Source: Modicisalibacter sp049808615
Lineage (GTDB): Bacteria > Pseudomonadota > Gammaproteobacteria > Pseudomonadales > Halomonadaceae
Length of the DNA stretch: 64,000 nucleotides
Direction: 5' to 3'
Assembly (NCBI RefSeq): GCF_049808615.1
Contig: NZ_JBNCAN010000004.1
Span: 1 to 64,000 of the forward strand
Position 1 is the stretch's first letter. The number at the start of each line of letters is the position of its first letter. The notes beneath the pieces were generated by a model that searched no databases, was not told the origin of the DNA, and saw only the letters and a program-made list of their open reading frames with translations. Shown here in pieces: positions 1-9,600 of this stretch. Made by a program: the position numbers and the translations under genes.

Positions 1-83
1 AAGGAGGCGGTGGGCATGGTACATTTTGTCATGGCGGCTGATGCGGTTGATTCTGGTGTAGGAGCTTGAATTATAACCGATTT
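1..83. other. Window edge downstream of cysI
   Basis: Only 83 bases follow cysI on the minus strand. The short open frames present lack a ribosome-binding sequence. A DUF934-type partner would be usual here in Pseudomonas-like genomes, but I cannot support one from this much sequence. Confidence 0.3.
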
Positions 84-1727
84 TCAGCCGCTTTTTTCAT
101 GCCCGATGCAATATCCGGGATAGGTGTCCAGGAAGCGCTCATCCTCATGACGCTGCTGCACATAGACTTTCAATACCTTGTCGATAACGCTTGGCACATC
201 CTCACGGAAGAAAGAGGGGCCCAATATCTTGCCCAGGGAGGCGTCGTTGTAGGAGTTGCCGCCCAGAGATATCTGGTAGTACTCCTCTCCTTTCTTGTCG
301 ACGCCGAGAATGCCGATGTTGCCGACATGGTGGTGGCCACACGCATTCATGCAGCCGGAAATATTCAGGTCCAGCGGGCCCAGATCGTAGAGATAGTCCA
401 GATCGTCGAAGCGCTCCTGAATCGCCTGGGCGACGGGGATGGATACTGCGTTGGCCAGACCGCAATAGTCGCCGCCCGGGCAGCAGATGATATCGTTCAG
501 GGTGCCGACGGTAGGGTTGGCCATACCCAGGTCCTGCAGCTTATGCCACAGCACCTCGATCTCATCCACCGGCACATCGGAAAGCACCAGATTCTGCTGA
601 TGAGTCACGCGCAGCTCGCCAAAGCTGAAGGCATCCGCCAGGTCCGCCACCGCCTCCATCTGATCGGTGGTCACATCTCCCGGCGCATGCTCACGACGCT
701 TGAGGGATAGGGTGACGGCTTTATAGCCGGACACGATATGGTCGGTGACGTTATTGGTTACGAAGCGGGCGAAAGCGCGATCGTTCTGGCGCAACTGTTC
801 GTAAGCGGCGAGGGCGGCTTCGCTGACTGCCCGGCGCTGCGGCTCAGGAAAGTGAGCCCGCGCACTCTCGATTGCCGCCTGATTGAGGGTCTGAGGACCA
901 TCTTTGAGATGCGCCCACTCTTTCTCGACACGCCGTCGATACTCATCAATGCCCAGGGCCTTGACGAGGATCTTGATGCGCGCCTTGAACTTGTTGTCAC
1001 GACGACCGAACTGGTTGTAGACGCGAACGCAGGCCTCGAGATAGGTCAGCAGATGCTGCCAGGGCAGGTCATCACAGACGACGTCACCCAGCATGGGGGT
1101 GCGGCCCATGCCGCCGCCCGCCAGCACACGAACACGCAGCTCACCCGCATCGTTATGCCATAGGCACAGCCCGATATCATGCACCTGAATGGCGGCACGA
1201 TCGTGATCTGCCCCTGTCACGGCGATCTTGAACTTGCGCGGCAGATAGGCGAATTCCGGATGAAGAGTCGACCATTGGCGGATCAATTCACACCAAGGGC
1301 GCGGGTCTTCCACCTCATCACCGGCAATGCCGGCGAATTGATCCGTGGTGGTATTGCGAATGCAGTTGCCGCTGGTCTGGATGGCGTGCATCTGCACCTG
1401 GGCAAGTTCCGCCAGAATATCCGGAATGTCTTCCAGCTTGGGCCAGTTGAGCTGCAGGTTCTGACGGGTAGTGAAATGCCCGTAGCCGCGATCGTAACGT
1501 CGAGTAATATCGGCTAGTGTTCGTAATTGTCGGCTGGACAGCATGCCGTAGGGGATGGCGATACGCAGCATGGGCGCATGGCGCTGAATATACAGACCGT
1601 TTTGAAGACGTAGGGGAAGAAATTCGGTCTCGCTCAAGCGACCGGCCAGATAACGCTCCATCTGGTCGCGGAACTGAATCACGCGTTCGTCGACGAGGGT
1701 CTGGTCATAGGTGTCGTACCGATACAT
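84..1727 (-). CDS. cysI: Nitrite/sulfite reductase hemoprotein (CysI type)
   Basis: Assimilatory siroheme and [4Fe-4S] reductase, probably six-electron reduction of sulfite to sulfide for cysteine synthesis. The 547-residue protein has the two ferredoxin-like half-domains of the family and four cluster ligands in the expected spacing: C415-X5-C421 in CCPGGDYCG and C459-X3-C463 in GCMNACGHHH. The reading frame extends 26 codons further upstream, but I start at the Met of MYRYDTYDQ because that is where family similarity begins. No flavoprotein partner (cysJ) lies in view, so the electron donor cannot be read from this window. Sulfite and nitrite reductases of this family are hard to separate by sequence alone. 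Confidence 0.88.
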   Translation of the reverse strand: MYRYDTYDQTLVDERVIQFRDQMERYLAGRLSETEFLPLRLQNGLYIQRHAPMLRIAIPYGMLSSRQLRTLADITRRYDRGYGHFTTRQNLQLNWPKLEDIPDILAELAQVQMHAIQTSGNCIRNTTTDQFAGIAGDEVEDPRPWCELIRQWSTLHPEFAYLPRKFKIAVTGADHDRAAIQVHDIGLCLWHNDAGELRVRVLAGGGMGRTPMLGDVVCDDLPWQHLLTYLEACVRVYNQFGRRDNKFKARIKILVKALGIDEYRRRVEKEWAHLKDGPQTLNQAAIESARAHFPEPQRRAVSEAALAAYEQLRQNDRAFARFVTNNVTDHIVSGYKAVTLSLKRREHAPGDVTTDQMEAVADLADAFSFGELRVTHQQNLVLSDVPVDEIEVLWHKLQDLGMANPTVGTLNDIICCPGGDYCGLANAVSIPVAQAIQERFDDLDYLYDLGPLDLNISGCMNACGHHHVGNIGILGVDKKGEEYYQISLGGNSYNDASLGKILGPSFFREDVPSVIDKVLKVYVQQRHEDERFLDTYPGYCIGHEKSG

Positions 1728-2059
1728 ACGGGCATATCCGTTCTGTAAGCGCGCTTGGTCAGGGCATAAAGAGCTTATGTAATGGGCACGACCATACATT
1801 GCCATAGATATTCTGTGAAAGAATAAATAAGCATTCCATTTGATCTTAAGGTTATTAAAAATCCAGGCTCTGAAGGATATGACGCAAAGATATCAGCAGA
1901 ATGCATATCACTTTTAACTAGATTGCATTTGCGTGATATCAAGAATATAGCCTAGCCTGACGGTCGATTGATTAGAAATTAGGCCGTTCAGTGAGACAAG
2001 GCCTGTATTGACGCTTGTCCATCGCGGGTCACATGGACTGTTGCAAAAGGATGAACGAC
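1728..2059. other. Divergent intergenic region cysI / sad
   Basis: AT-rich region between two divergent genes with no convincing reading frame of its own. It should carry both promoters. One candidate for the rightward gene is listed separately. I could not identify a definite CysB site, though control of the reductase by sulfur status would be expected from the family. Confidence 0.5.
1923..1951 (+). promoter_or_regulatory. Candidate sigma-70 promoter for the aldehyde dehydrogenase
   Basis: TTGCAT (1923-1928) and TATAGC (1946-1951) are separated by exactly 17 bases. The hexamers match the consensus at only three and four positions, so this is a plausible but weak call based on spacing and position upstream of the gene. 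Confidence 0.3.
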
Positions 2060-3436
2060 ATGGCGAAGACACATCAAACCATCAATCCGGCTACCGGCGA
2101 GACCATCGCCACCTATGAGCTGCTCAGCGACGAGCAGGCGCTGCAGGCCGTTCGTGACTCACACGAGGCCTTTCTTGAATGGCGAAAGACTAGCCTCGAG
2201 GAGCGCGGGAATATCCTGCGTGAGATCGCCAGGCGCCTGCGAGCGAAAAAGGATGAATACGCTGCGCTCATGACCCGGGAAATGGGCAAGCCGATTTCCC
2301 AGGGCGGTGACGAGATCGAGCTATGCGCCGCGATCTGCGAATACAGCGCTGATACCGCGCCCAAGGAGTTGGCCGACGAGGAGCGCGAACTCGAAGGCGG
2401 CCGTGCGCTGGTCAGCTATCAGCCGATCGGCGTGATCCTGGGTATTCAGCCCTGGAATTTCCCGTTCTATCAGGTGGTTCGCTACAGCATCGCCAATATC
2501 ATGGCGGGCAACACCGTGCTGTTGAAGCACGCGCCTAACGTCTGGGGATCGGCGGTAGAGATCGAAAAGGTCTTCCTGGAAGCCGGCTTGCCGGAGAACG
2601 TGTTCCGCAATCTGCTCATCGACGCGGATCAGGTCAATCAGCTCATCGAGCACGAATACGTGCGCGGCGTGACCCTCACCGGTAGCCCGCGGGCGGGCAG
2701 CGCCGTGGCAGCCAAGGCCGGCGAGTGCCTGAAGAAGTCCGTGCTGGAACTGGGCAGCAACGATGCCTTCCTGGTGCTCGACGACGCGGACATCGATCTG
2801 GCAGCGGAGACCTGTGCCCAAGGCCGCATCTATAACAATGGCGAAACCTGCGTGGCCGCCAAGCGCTTCATCGTGGTGGATTCCGTCTATCAGCAGTTCC
2901 GCGACAAGTTCGTCGAGAAGATGCGCCAGATCGAATACGGCGATCCGACCGACGAGAACACCATGCTCGGCCCGATCGCTCGGGACGATCTGCGCGACAC
3001 CCTGCACGATCTGGTCAAGCGCTCCATCGATGCCGGTGCCACGTGCGTGTTCGGGGGCGAGATTCCGGATGGTCCGGGCTATTTCTACCCCAGCACCGTG
3101 CTGGAAGACTTGAAGCCCGGCATGCCCGCCTATGACGAAGAGCTGTTCGGTCCGGTGGCGTCCTTGATTCGGGTGAAGGACGAGGACGAAGCCATTCGCG
3201 TGGCCAACGACTCGCGCTACGGCCTGGGCGGCGGCATCTTCTCCAAGGACGAGAAACACGCCATCGATATCGCGCGCAACCTGTTCGATACCGGCATGGT
3301 CAACATCAACGGCTATCGTCTGGCCCAGCCGCAGCTGCCCTTCGGCGGCGTCAAGGACAGCGGCTACGGCCGTGAGCACGGCGGCTTCGGCATGAAGGAG
3401 TTCGTCAACGTCAAGTCGGTGATGATCGTCGACTGA
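2060..3436 (+). CDS. sad: NAD(P)-dependent aldehyde dehydrogenase, Sad/YneI-like succinate-semialdehyde dehydrogenase
   Basis: Oxidises an aldehyde, most likely succinate semialdehyde, to the acid in the cytoplasm. The 458-residue length and sequence follow the Escherichia coli Sad (YneI) pattern, including the PWNFPFYQ segment, the general base E230 in the LELG motif and the catalytic C264 in NNGETC. The start is the Met of MAKTHQ because an AAAGG ribosome-binding sequence lies nine bases upstream; a Met three codons earlier is too close to it. It stands alone, followed by a strong terminator. Substrate preference within this ALDH subgroup cannot be fixed from sequence, and other short-chain semialdehydes are possible. 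Confidence 0.85.
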   Translation: MAKTHQTINPATGETIATYELLSDEQALQAVRDSHEAFLEWRKTSLEERGNILREIARRLRAKKDEYAALMTREMGKPISQGGDEIELCAAICEYSADTAPKELADEERELEGGRALVSYQPIGVILGIQPWNFPFYQVVRYSIANIMAGNTVLLKHAPNVWGSAVEIEKVFLEAGLPENVFRNLLIDADQVNQLIEHEYVRGVTLTGSPRAGSAVAAKAGECLKKSVLELGSNDAFLVLDDADIDLAAETCAQGRIYNNGETCVAAKRFIVVDSVYQQFRDKFVEKMRQIEYGDPTDENTMLGPIARDDLRDTLHDLVKRSIDAGATCVFGGEIPDGPGYFYPSTVLEDLKPGMPAYDEELFGPVASLIRVKDEDEAIRVANDSRYGLGGGIFSKDEKHAIDIARNLFDTGMVNINGYRLAQPQLPFGGVKDSGYGREHGGFGMKEFVNVKSVMIVD

Positions 3437-3480
3437 TCTGCGCCTCGATCGTTACGATCGTTGCGCATATCACGCAATGC

Positions 3481-3516
3481 AAGCGCCCGCATACGGAAGG
3501 ATGCGGGCGCTTTTTT
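3481..3516. terminator. Bidirectional rho-independent terminator
   Basis: A perfect 12-base inverted repeat (3481-3492 and 3501-3512) with an 8-base loop is followed by a T-run on the + strand and preceded by an A-pair on the other. It sits between two convergent genes, so it can end both transcripts. Confidence 0.9.
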
Positions 3517-3533
3517 ATACTGCTGCAGCATGC

Positions 3534-4451
3534 TTACTTTCTTGCCCTTAACAGTTCTGCGGGTATGACACTGACGGCATAATCCACGAAGGCGCGCACC
3601 GCCGGGCGCATCAGCCGTCGCGATGTGAAGGCCAGATGAACGGGCACGCGGCGAGCGAACCATCGAGGGAGCACCCGTTGAAGTCGACCTTCATCGACAT
3701 CGGCCTGGGCAACGATATCCGGTAGCACCACGATCATGTCGCTCGAGAGGGCTGCCGCCTTGAGTAGCCAGGGATTCATGCAGACCAGTTTGGGCGTTAT
3801 GGCAACCTTACGACCTTCTCCTGTCTCCGAGGTAAGACCTAGCTCAGGTGTCTGACCAAAACCTGCATGCAGTAATCCCAGCCGAAAGTCACGCAACCCA
3901 TCGACAGTGGTGGGCATGGATTGTTCGTTGACGGCAAGAGCGGATTGATAAAGGCCGGCATGGGCGGTGCCCAAGGATCTGGCAATGAGATCGTCGTTCT
4001 CGGGTGGGCCAATGCGAACGACCACATCGACGTTTTCCTCGACGAGATCGACACGTCGGTCGGACAGCGCGATGTCGAGATCGCAATCGGGATAGCGATT
4101 CAAGAAGTCGGTGACCACCGAGCCGAAAATCGCCTGGCCGAAGATGACGGGTGCACTGATCCGAATCGTACCGCTGGGTTTATCACGTAGGTTATCAAGG
4201 CGAAGGTCGACCGTCTCGGCTTCACTGAGCAGTTGTAGCGCATGATTGGCCGCCACCAAGCCCGCCTCGGTGATACGCACGACCCGCGAACTCCTCTCAA
4301 AAAGGCGCAGTCCGGCGCGTTGCTCCATGCCCGCAACGCGCCGGCTCAGCGTCGCCGCAGGCAACTTGAGTGCTCTTGCGGTATCCACGAAGCTCAGTCG
4401 ATTGCGCAACTCCGCGAGGATACGGGCATCGGTCAGGTCGTTGATGATCAT
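3534..4451 (-). CDS. LysR-family transcriptional regulator
   Basis: 305-residue LysR-type regulator. Residues 1-60 form the winged helix-turn-helix (the stretch around RNRLSFVDTARALKLPAATL), followed by a linker helix and an effector-binding domain. It is divergent from the isochorismatase-fold hydrolase with about 160 bases between the start codons, the classic arrangement for a LysR regulator and its target, so control of that hydrolase is a reasonable inference. The effector is unknown. Its recognition helix resembles the CrgA/DmlR subgroup with ALxxPxxTLSRR. Confidence 0.85.
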   Translation of the reverse strand: MIINDLTDARILAELRNRLSFVDTARALKLPAATLSRRVAGMEQRAGLRLFERSSRVVRITEAGLVAANHALQLLSEAETVDLRLDNLRDKPSGTIRISAPVIFGQAIFGSVVTDFLNRYPDCDLDIALSDRRVDLVEENVDVVVRIGPPENDDLIARSLGTAHAGLYQSALAVNEQSMPTTVDGLRDFRLGLLHAGFGQTPELGLTSETGEGRKVAITPKLVCMNPWLLKAAALSSDMIVVLPDIVAQADVDEGRLQRVLPRWFARRVPVHLAFTSRRLMRPAVRAFVDYAVSVIPAELLRARK

Positions 4452-4613
4452 TTCATTTCTGACAACGTACCGATCCGTTTTGCTCGCTTGTTTCGCTTAT
4501 CTGGGTTGTCAATACTTCTCTCAGCCGGTCTCGCCAAGCGGTTATGTTGGGCCGGGCACGGGTGGGTTTCGAATCGAATAGCGGCCGTTGGGCGCCTAGC
4601 GAGGTGGGCAAAG

Positions 4614-5297
4614 ATGAGTATCCCCAGTTCTGACTTGAACAAGGACAACTGCGTTTTCCTGATGGTAGATCACCAATCGGGTCTGCTGCAGTTCTTGCCA
4701 TCCATCGATCCATTGCAACTCAAGAACAACATTATTGGTCACGCGCGCACGGCCAAGGCCTTCAATATTCCGGTGATCATGGGGACCAGCTGGCCCGATG
4801 GGCCTAACGGGCCGACGATGCCGGAGTTGAAAGCGCTTTTTCCGGAGGTCGAAGTGATCGATCGTCCCTTTGTCAACTTCTGGAAAGACGATGCTTCCCG
4901 TAAGGCGGTGGAAGAGACGGGGCGCAAGAAGCTGGTAATCTCGGGGTTGGCCACCGAGGTGTGTGCCGCCTTCCCAGCCATCTCGGCGCTGCGCGATGGC
5001 TATGAGACCTATGTGGTGATCGATGCCTGTGCCGATTTCAACCCGCTGATCACGCAGGTGACGACACAACGCTTGGCGGCGGCAGGGGTGATCGTGACCA
5101 CCTGGGTCGCCGTGCTTGCCGAATTGGCCTCTAATACGCAAGAAAATGGTGTGCACATTGGTCGCCTCTTGAGCGATCACGTGGGGCAGTACTATGCCGC
5201 CATGAACAACTTCATCGGAGTTGCCAGCAACGCGGACGAGGTGAAAGCCGGACTTGGGCTGACGGGCAACCCACCGATATCGGCAGTCGGCGTATGA
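4614..5297 (+). CDS. Isochorismatase-fold hydrolase, YcaC-like
   Basis: 227-residue cysteine hydrolase of the isochorismatase superfamily, closest in pattern to YcaC. Visible catalytic elements are D19 in LMVDHQSG, a lysine in the NFWKDD region and the nucleophile C117 in ATEVC. The frame is open far upstream into the LysR gene, but the Met of MSIPSSDLN is preceded by a GAGGTG ribosome-binding sequence and is where family similarity begins. YcaC proteins form ring-shaped oligomers whose natural substrate is unsettled, so no reaction is assigned. It is likely regulated by the divergent LysR protein. Confidence 0.85.
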   Translation: MSIPSSDLNKDNCVFLMVDHQSGLLQFLPSIDPLQLKNNIIGHARTAKAFNIPVIMGTSWPDGPNGPTMPELKALFPEVEVIDRPFVNFWKDDASRKAVEETGRKKLVISGLATEVCAAFPAISALRDGYETYVVIDACADFNPLITQVTTQRLAAAGVIVTTWVAVLAELASNTQENGVHIGRLLSDHVGQYYAAMNNFIGVASNADEVKAGLGLTGNPPISAVGV

Positions 5298-5302
5298 GAC
5301 GT

Positions 5303-5340
5303 CGACGCTGGCATCAGATCGCCAGCCATTGCCAGCGTCG
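5303..5340. terminator. Possible terminator hairpin between convergent genes
   Basis: Perfect 11-base arms (5303-5313 and 5330-5340) around a 16-base loop, placed where the hydrolase and the MATE gene converge; the right arm lies inside the 3' end of the MATE gene. There is no clear T-tract, so it may be only a transcription-slowing structure. Confidence 0.4.
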
Positions 5341-6642
5341 GCGTTGCCAGATAAGCGCAAACCATAGTGAATTCAGGCAGCGATAACCCAGCTGCACCCA
5401 CCAGATGCCGATCAGCCCATAGCCAAGCCCCACGCCGATCCACCAGGCTAAGGGCAGAAAAATCAGCCACTGCATGCACAGCGTGACACTCATCACGGTG
5501 CGGTTGGCGCCAGCGCCGAGTAGGGCCTGAGCGAGGACCAGGGCGGCGGCATCGAGGACGATCATCAGCGCCGTGAGCTGCAGAGGCAGGCGCCCCAGAG
5601 CAATCAATGCTGGGTCGTGCAGAAACAGCGCGAGCACGGCGTCGGGGAGCAATAGCATGGGCAGCGCCAGTAGTGCGAGACACGTCCAGGCGATACGCAC
5701 CACATCCCAGCCCCAGCGATGAGCATCTTCCGGCGTCTCACGCCCCAGCGCCTGGCCCACCAGGCTCATGGCGGCAAGCCCCAATCCCACACCCGGCAGA
5801 ATCAGCAGCAGTGATAGATTGACCAGCACATGACCGACCGCCACGCTGGCAGTATCGATCTGGCTCAGGATCCAGAACAGCACCGCATAGCCCGCAGCAA
5901 ACCACCATTGTTGAAAGGAGTGGGGAGACGCCAGGCGCAACGTCGTCATCAAGATATTCCAATCCGGCAGTTGCTGCAGATAGCCGCTCATACGTGCGCG
6001 AAGTCCCGTATGACGGGCCCAGAATACAACGCCTGTGAACATTGCAAGGGTCGTACCGGCCCCAGCGCCGGCAGCGCCCATCTCGGGCAGACCGGCGATC
6101 CCGAATATCAGGCCAATACTCGCCAGTATGTTGACTCCATGCATGATCAGGATGATGCGCAGATAGATGCCGGTCTGTTGGATGCCGTTCCAGTAACCGC
6201 GAAAGCACAGCATCATGGCCACCGGCACCAGGGATACAACGCGCCAGCGGAAGTACTCGACGCCCACGTTCTGTATTGCTTGTTGCTGATTGATCAACCC
6301 CAATAACCACTGCGCTTGCCATAGGCAAAGCAGAGTAATAGGAAGTGCCACGGCCAAGGCGATCATTAGACCGGCATTCAATGCCAGGGCACGCCGGGTG
6401 ATGTCCTCCTCGCCGTGGCGGCGTGCGGTCTGGGCCTGTACGCCGGAAGAGAGGCCGAACACCAGCGCCGTGACCATGAACATCGTGTAACCGCCAATAC
6501 CGACACCCGCCAGGGCCGTCTTCCCCAGCGACCCGACCAGGGCGGCGTCGATCAGGTTGATCAGGCTCTGGGTGAGCATGGCGCCAATGATCGGCAAGGC
6601 CAGCTTGAGGATGGTCTGGCGTCGCGACGTATCTGGAATCAT
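5314..6642 (-). CDS. MATE-family multidrug/metabolite efflux transporter
   Basis: 442-residue inner-membrane protein with about twelve hydrophobic segments in two similar halves, as in MATE exporters driven by proton or sodium gradients. The start is the Met of MIPDTSRRQ: its ATG overlaps the metH stop as ATGA, indicating translational coupling. The frame also stays open upstream through the metH end, but that part is arginine-rich and not membrane-like. Co-transcription with cobalamin-dependent methionine synthase suggests it could export a methionine-cycle or vitamin-related compound, but that is inference; drugs or dyes are equally possible substrates. Confidence 0.85.
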   Translation of the reverse strand: MIPDTSRRQTILKLALPIIGAMLTQSLINLIDAALVGSLGKTALAGVGIGGYTMFMVTALVFGLSSGVQAQTARRHGEEDITRRALALNAGLMIALAVALPITLLCLWQAQWLLGLINQQQAIQNVGVEYFRWRVVSLVPVAMMLCFRGYWNGIQQTGIYLRIILIMHGVNILASIGLIFGIAGLPEMGAAGAGAGTTLAMFTGVVFWARHTGLRARMSGYLQQLPDWNILMTTLRLASPHSFQQWWFAAGYAVLFWILSQIDTASVAVGHVLVNLSLLLILPGVGLGLAAMSLVGQALGRETPEDAHRWGWDVVRIAWTCLALLALPMLLLPDAVLALFLHDPALIALGRLPLQLTALMIVLDAAALVLAQALLGAGANRTVMSVTLCMQWLIFLPLAWWIGVGLGYGLIGIWWVQLGYRCLNSLWFALIWQRRRWQWLAI

Positions 6643-9600
6643 TCCGGGTCGTAGGAGAGCACTGGTGACAACCAGCGCTCGAGTTCGCTCAGCGGCATTC
6701 TCTTGCGCTCGGCCAGCGCCTCGACCTGATCGCGGGTGATCTTGCCGGTGGAGAAGTACTTCGACTCGGGGTGCGCGAAGTACCAACCCGACACCGCCGC
6801 TGCCGGCCACATGGCGAAGCTATCGGTGAGGATCATGCCGGTATTGTCGGTGGCATCCAGCAAGCGGAACAGCGTCGCCTTCTCGGTATGATCCGGACAG
6901 GCCGGATAACCGGGAGCAGGGCGGATGCCCTGGTATTTTTCGGCGATCATGGCGTTGTTGTCGAGGCTTTCCTCCGGCACGTAGCCCCAATATTCTTTGC
7001 GCACTCGCTGATGGATGCATTCAGCAAAGGCTTCGGCGAGACGGTCGGCCAGGGCCTTGACCATGATGGCGTTGTAGTCGTCGCCGGCGGCCTCGTATTG
7101 TTTTGCCAGCTCGTCGGCACCGTGGCCGGTGGTCACCGCGAAGCCGCCAATCCAGTCTGGCTTGCCGGATTCTTTTGGCGCGATGAAATCCGCCAGGCTG
7201 TAACAGATGCCGTCCCGGTTCTTGGTCATCTGCTGACGAATATGGTGCAGATGCTCGACGACCGTCTCCCGGGAGTCGTCCGCATACACCTCGATGACAT
7301 CGTCATCGACGCTATTGGCCGGCCACAGGCCGATCACGCCTCGCGCGTTGATGTGCTTCTCATCAACCAACTTGCGCAACATGGTCTGGGCATCGTCGAA
7401 CAGGTTGCGGGCCGCTTCGCCGACCACCTCGTCGTCGAGGATCTTGGGGTATTTGCCACTCAGCTGCCAGCTCAGGAAAAACGGCGTCCAATCGATGAAT
7501 TCGACCAGCTCCTCGAGATCGTAGTGCTCGAACACCTTGAGGCCTGTAAGGGTCGGCGCCGGGGGTGTATACGCCTGCCAATCTGGCTGAAAACGACGTT
7601 TACGAGCCTCGGCGTAGGAAAGATCCGCCGCCTTGGGCCGGCGCTTGGCATTGCGTTCGCGCACCTTTTCATACTCGGCATGAATGTCGGCGACATAGGC
7701 CGGCTTGTGCTCAGGCGAGAGCAAACGGCTGGCCACACCCACCGCGCGAGACGCATCGGTGACATAGATCACTGGCTGTTCATATTGCTGATCGATCTTG
7801 ACCGCTGTGTGGGCCTTGGATGTCGTGGCGCCGCCGATCAGCAGCGGTAGTTCAAACCCTTGACGCTGCATCTCCTTGGCCACATGCACCATCTCGTCCA
7901 GGGATGGGGTGATCAATCCTGATAGACCTATGATGTCAGCCTTTTCGTCCTTGGCGGTCTGCAGGATTTTCTCTGCCGGTACCATGACGCCCAGATCGAC
8001 GACATCGTAGTTGTTGCACTGCAGAACCACGCCGACGATGTTCTTGCCGATATCGTGAACATCCCCTTTGACCGTGGCCATGACGATCTTGCCCTTGGTC
8101 TGGGTGTCCTCATTCTTTTCGGCTTCAATGAAGGGGAGGAGATAAGCGACCGCCTGCTTCATGACCCGGGCAGACTTGACCACTTGAGGCAGGAACATCT
8201 TGCCGTCGCCGAACAGGTCGCCGACCACGTTCATGCCGTCCATCAGCGGACCTTCGATGACTTCGATGGGACGCGGCACACGCTGTCGCGCGAGTTCGGT
8301 GTCTTCTTCTATATAGGCGGTAATACCCTTGACCAGGGCGTGCTCAATGCGCTTTTCGACCTCCCAGCCACGCCATTCGAGATCTTCCTTCTTGGGGCCA
8401 TTTCCGGCCTCACTCTTGTAGCGTTCCGCAAGGTCCAGCAGCCGCTCTGTACCGTCTTCCCTACGATTGAGTACCACGTCCTCCACTGCGTCACGCAGCT
8501 CCTTGGGCAGGTCGTCATAGACTGCCAACTGACCGGCATTGACGATGCCCATGGTCAGCCCGGCTTTGATCGCATGATAGAGGAAGACGGAGTGGATCGC
8601 CTCGCGCACGGTGTTGTTGCCGCGAAACGAGAAGGAGACGTTGGAGACGCCGCCGGAGAGCATGGCGTGAGGCAGATTCTCGCGAATCCATCGACAGGCT
8701 TCGATGAAATCGACGGCGTAATTGTTGTGCTCCTCGATACCGGTGGCAATGGCGAAGATATTGGGATCGAAGATGATGTCCTCGGCGGGAAAGCCGATAT
8801 CATCCACCAGCAGGCGATAGGCCCGCTCGCAGATCTCTGTCTTGCGTGTCAGGCTGTCTGCCTGGCCGTCTTCGTCGAAGGCCATGACCACGATGGCGGC
8901 GCCAAAACGCCGGCAGGCGCGGGCCTGTTCCCGGAAAGCGTCTTCGCCTTCCTTCAGCGAGATCGAATTGACCACCGCCTTGCCCTGGACGCACTTGAGC
9001 CCAGCCTCGATGATCTCCCACTTCGAGGAGTCGATCATGATCGGCACGCGGGAAATATCCGGCTCCGAGGCGACCAGGTGCAGGAAGTGCACCATCGCCT
9101 CCTGGGAGTCGAGCATGCCCTCGTCCATGTTGATGTCGATCACCTGGGCACCGTTCTCCACCTGCTCCAGGGCGACTTCCAGGGCGGTGGTGAAATCTTC
9201 TTCCTTGATCAAGCGCTTGAAGCGGGCGGAGCCCGTGACGTTAGTGCGCTCGCCGACGTTGACGAACAGCGCGTCGGCCTCGATGTTGAAGGGCTCGAGT
9301 CCCGACAGGCGACAGGCTTTGGATCGTTCGGGAATCCGGCGTGGCGCAATGCCATCGACCGCATCGCGAATCGCGCCGATATGCTCCGGGGTGGTGCCGC
9401 AGCAGCCGCCGATGATATTGCATAAGCCGCTTTCGGCGAATTCGCGAATGATGACCGCCATCTCTTCGGGGTCTTGGTCGTACTCACCGAATTCGTTGGG
9501 CAGCCCCGCGTTGGGGTGTGCGGAAACCAGGGTGTCGGCCTTGCTGGAAAGCTCTTCCAGGTAGGGGCGCAACTCCGCTGCCCCCAAGGCGCAGTTCAAA

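Noticed and set aside
2321..3379. 352-codon open frame antisense to the aldehyde dehydrogenase
   Set aside because: It mirrors codon bias of the GC-rich sense gene; it has no family motifs and its reverse strand encodes a complete, conserved enzyme.
8055..9425. 456-codon open frame antisense to metH
   Set aside because: Residue composition (many D, H, Q, V) reflects the complement of metH codons; no ribosome-binding site or recognised domain.
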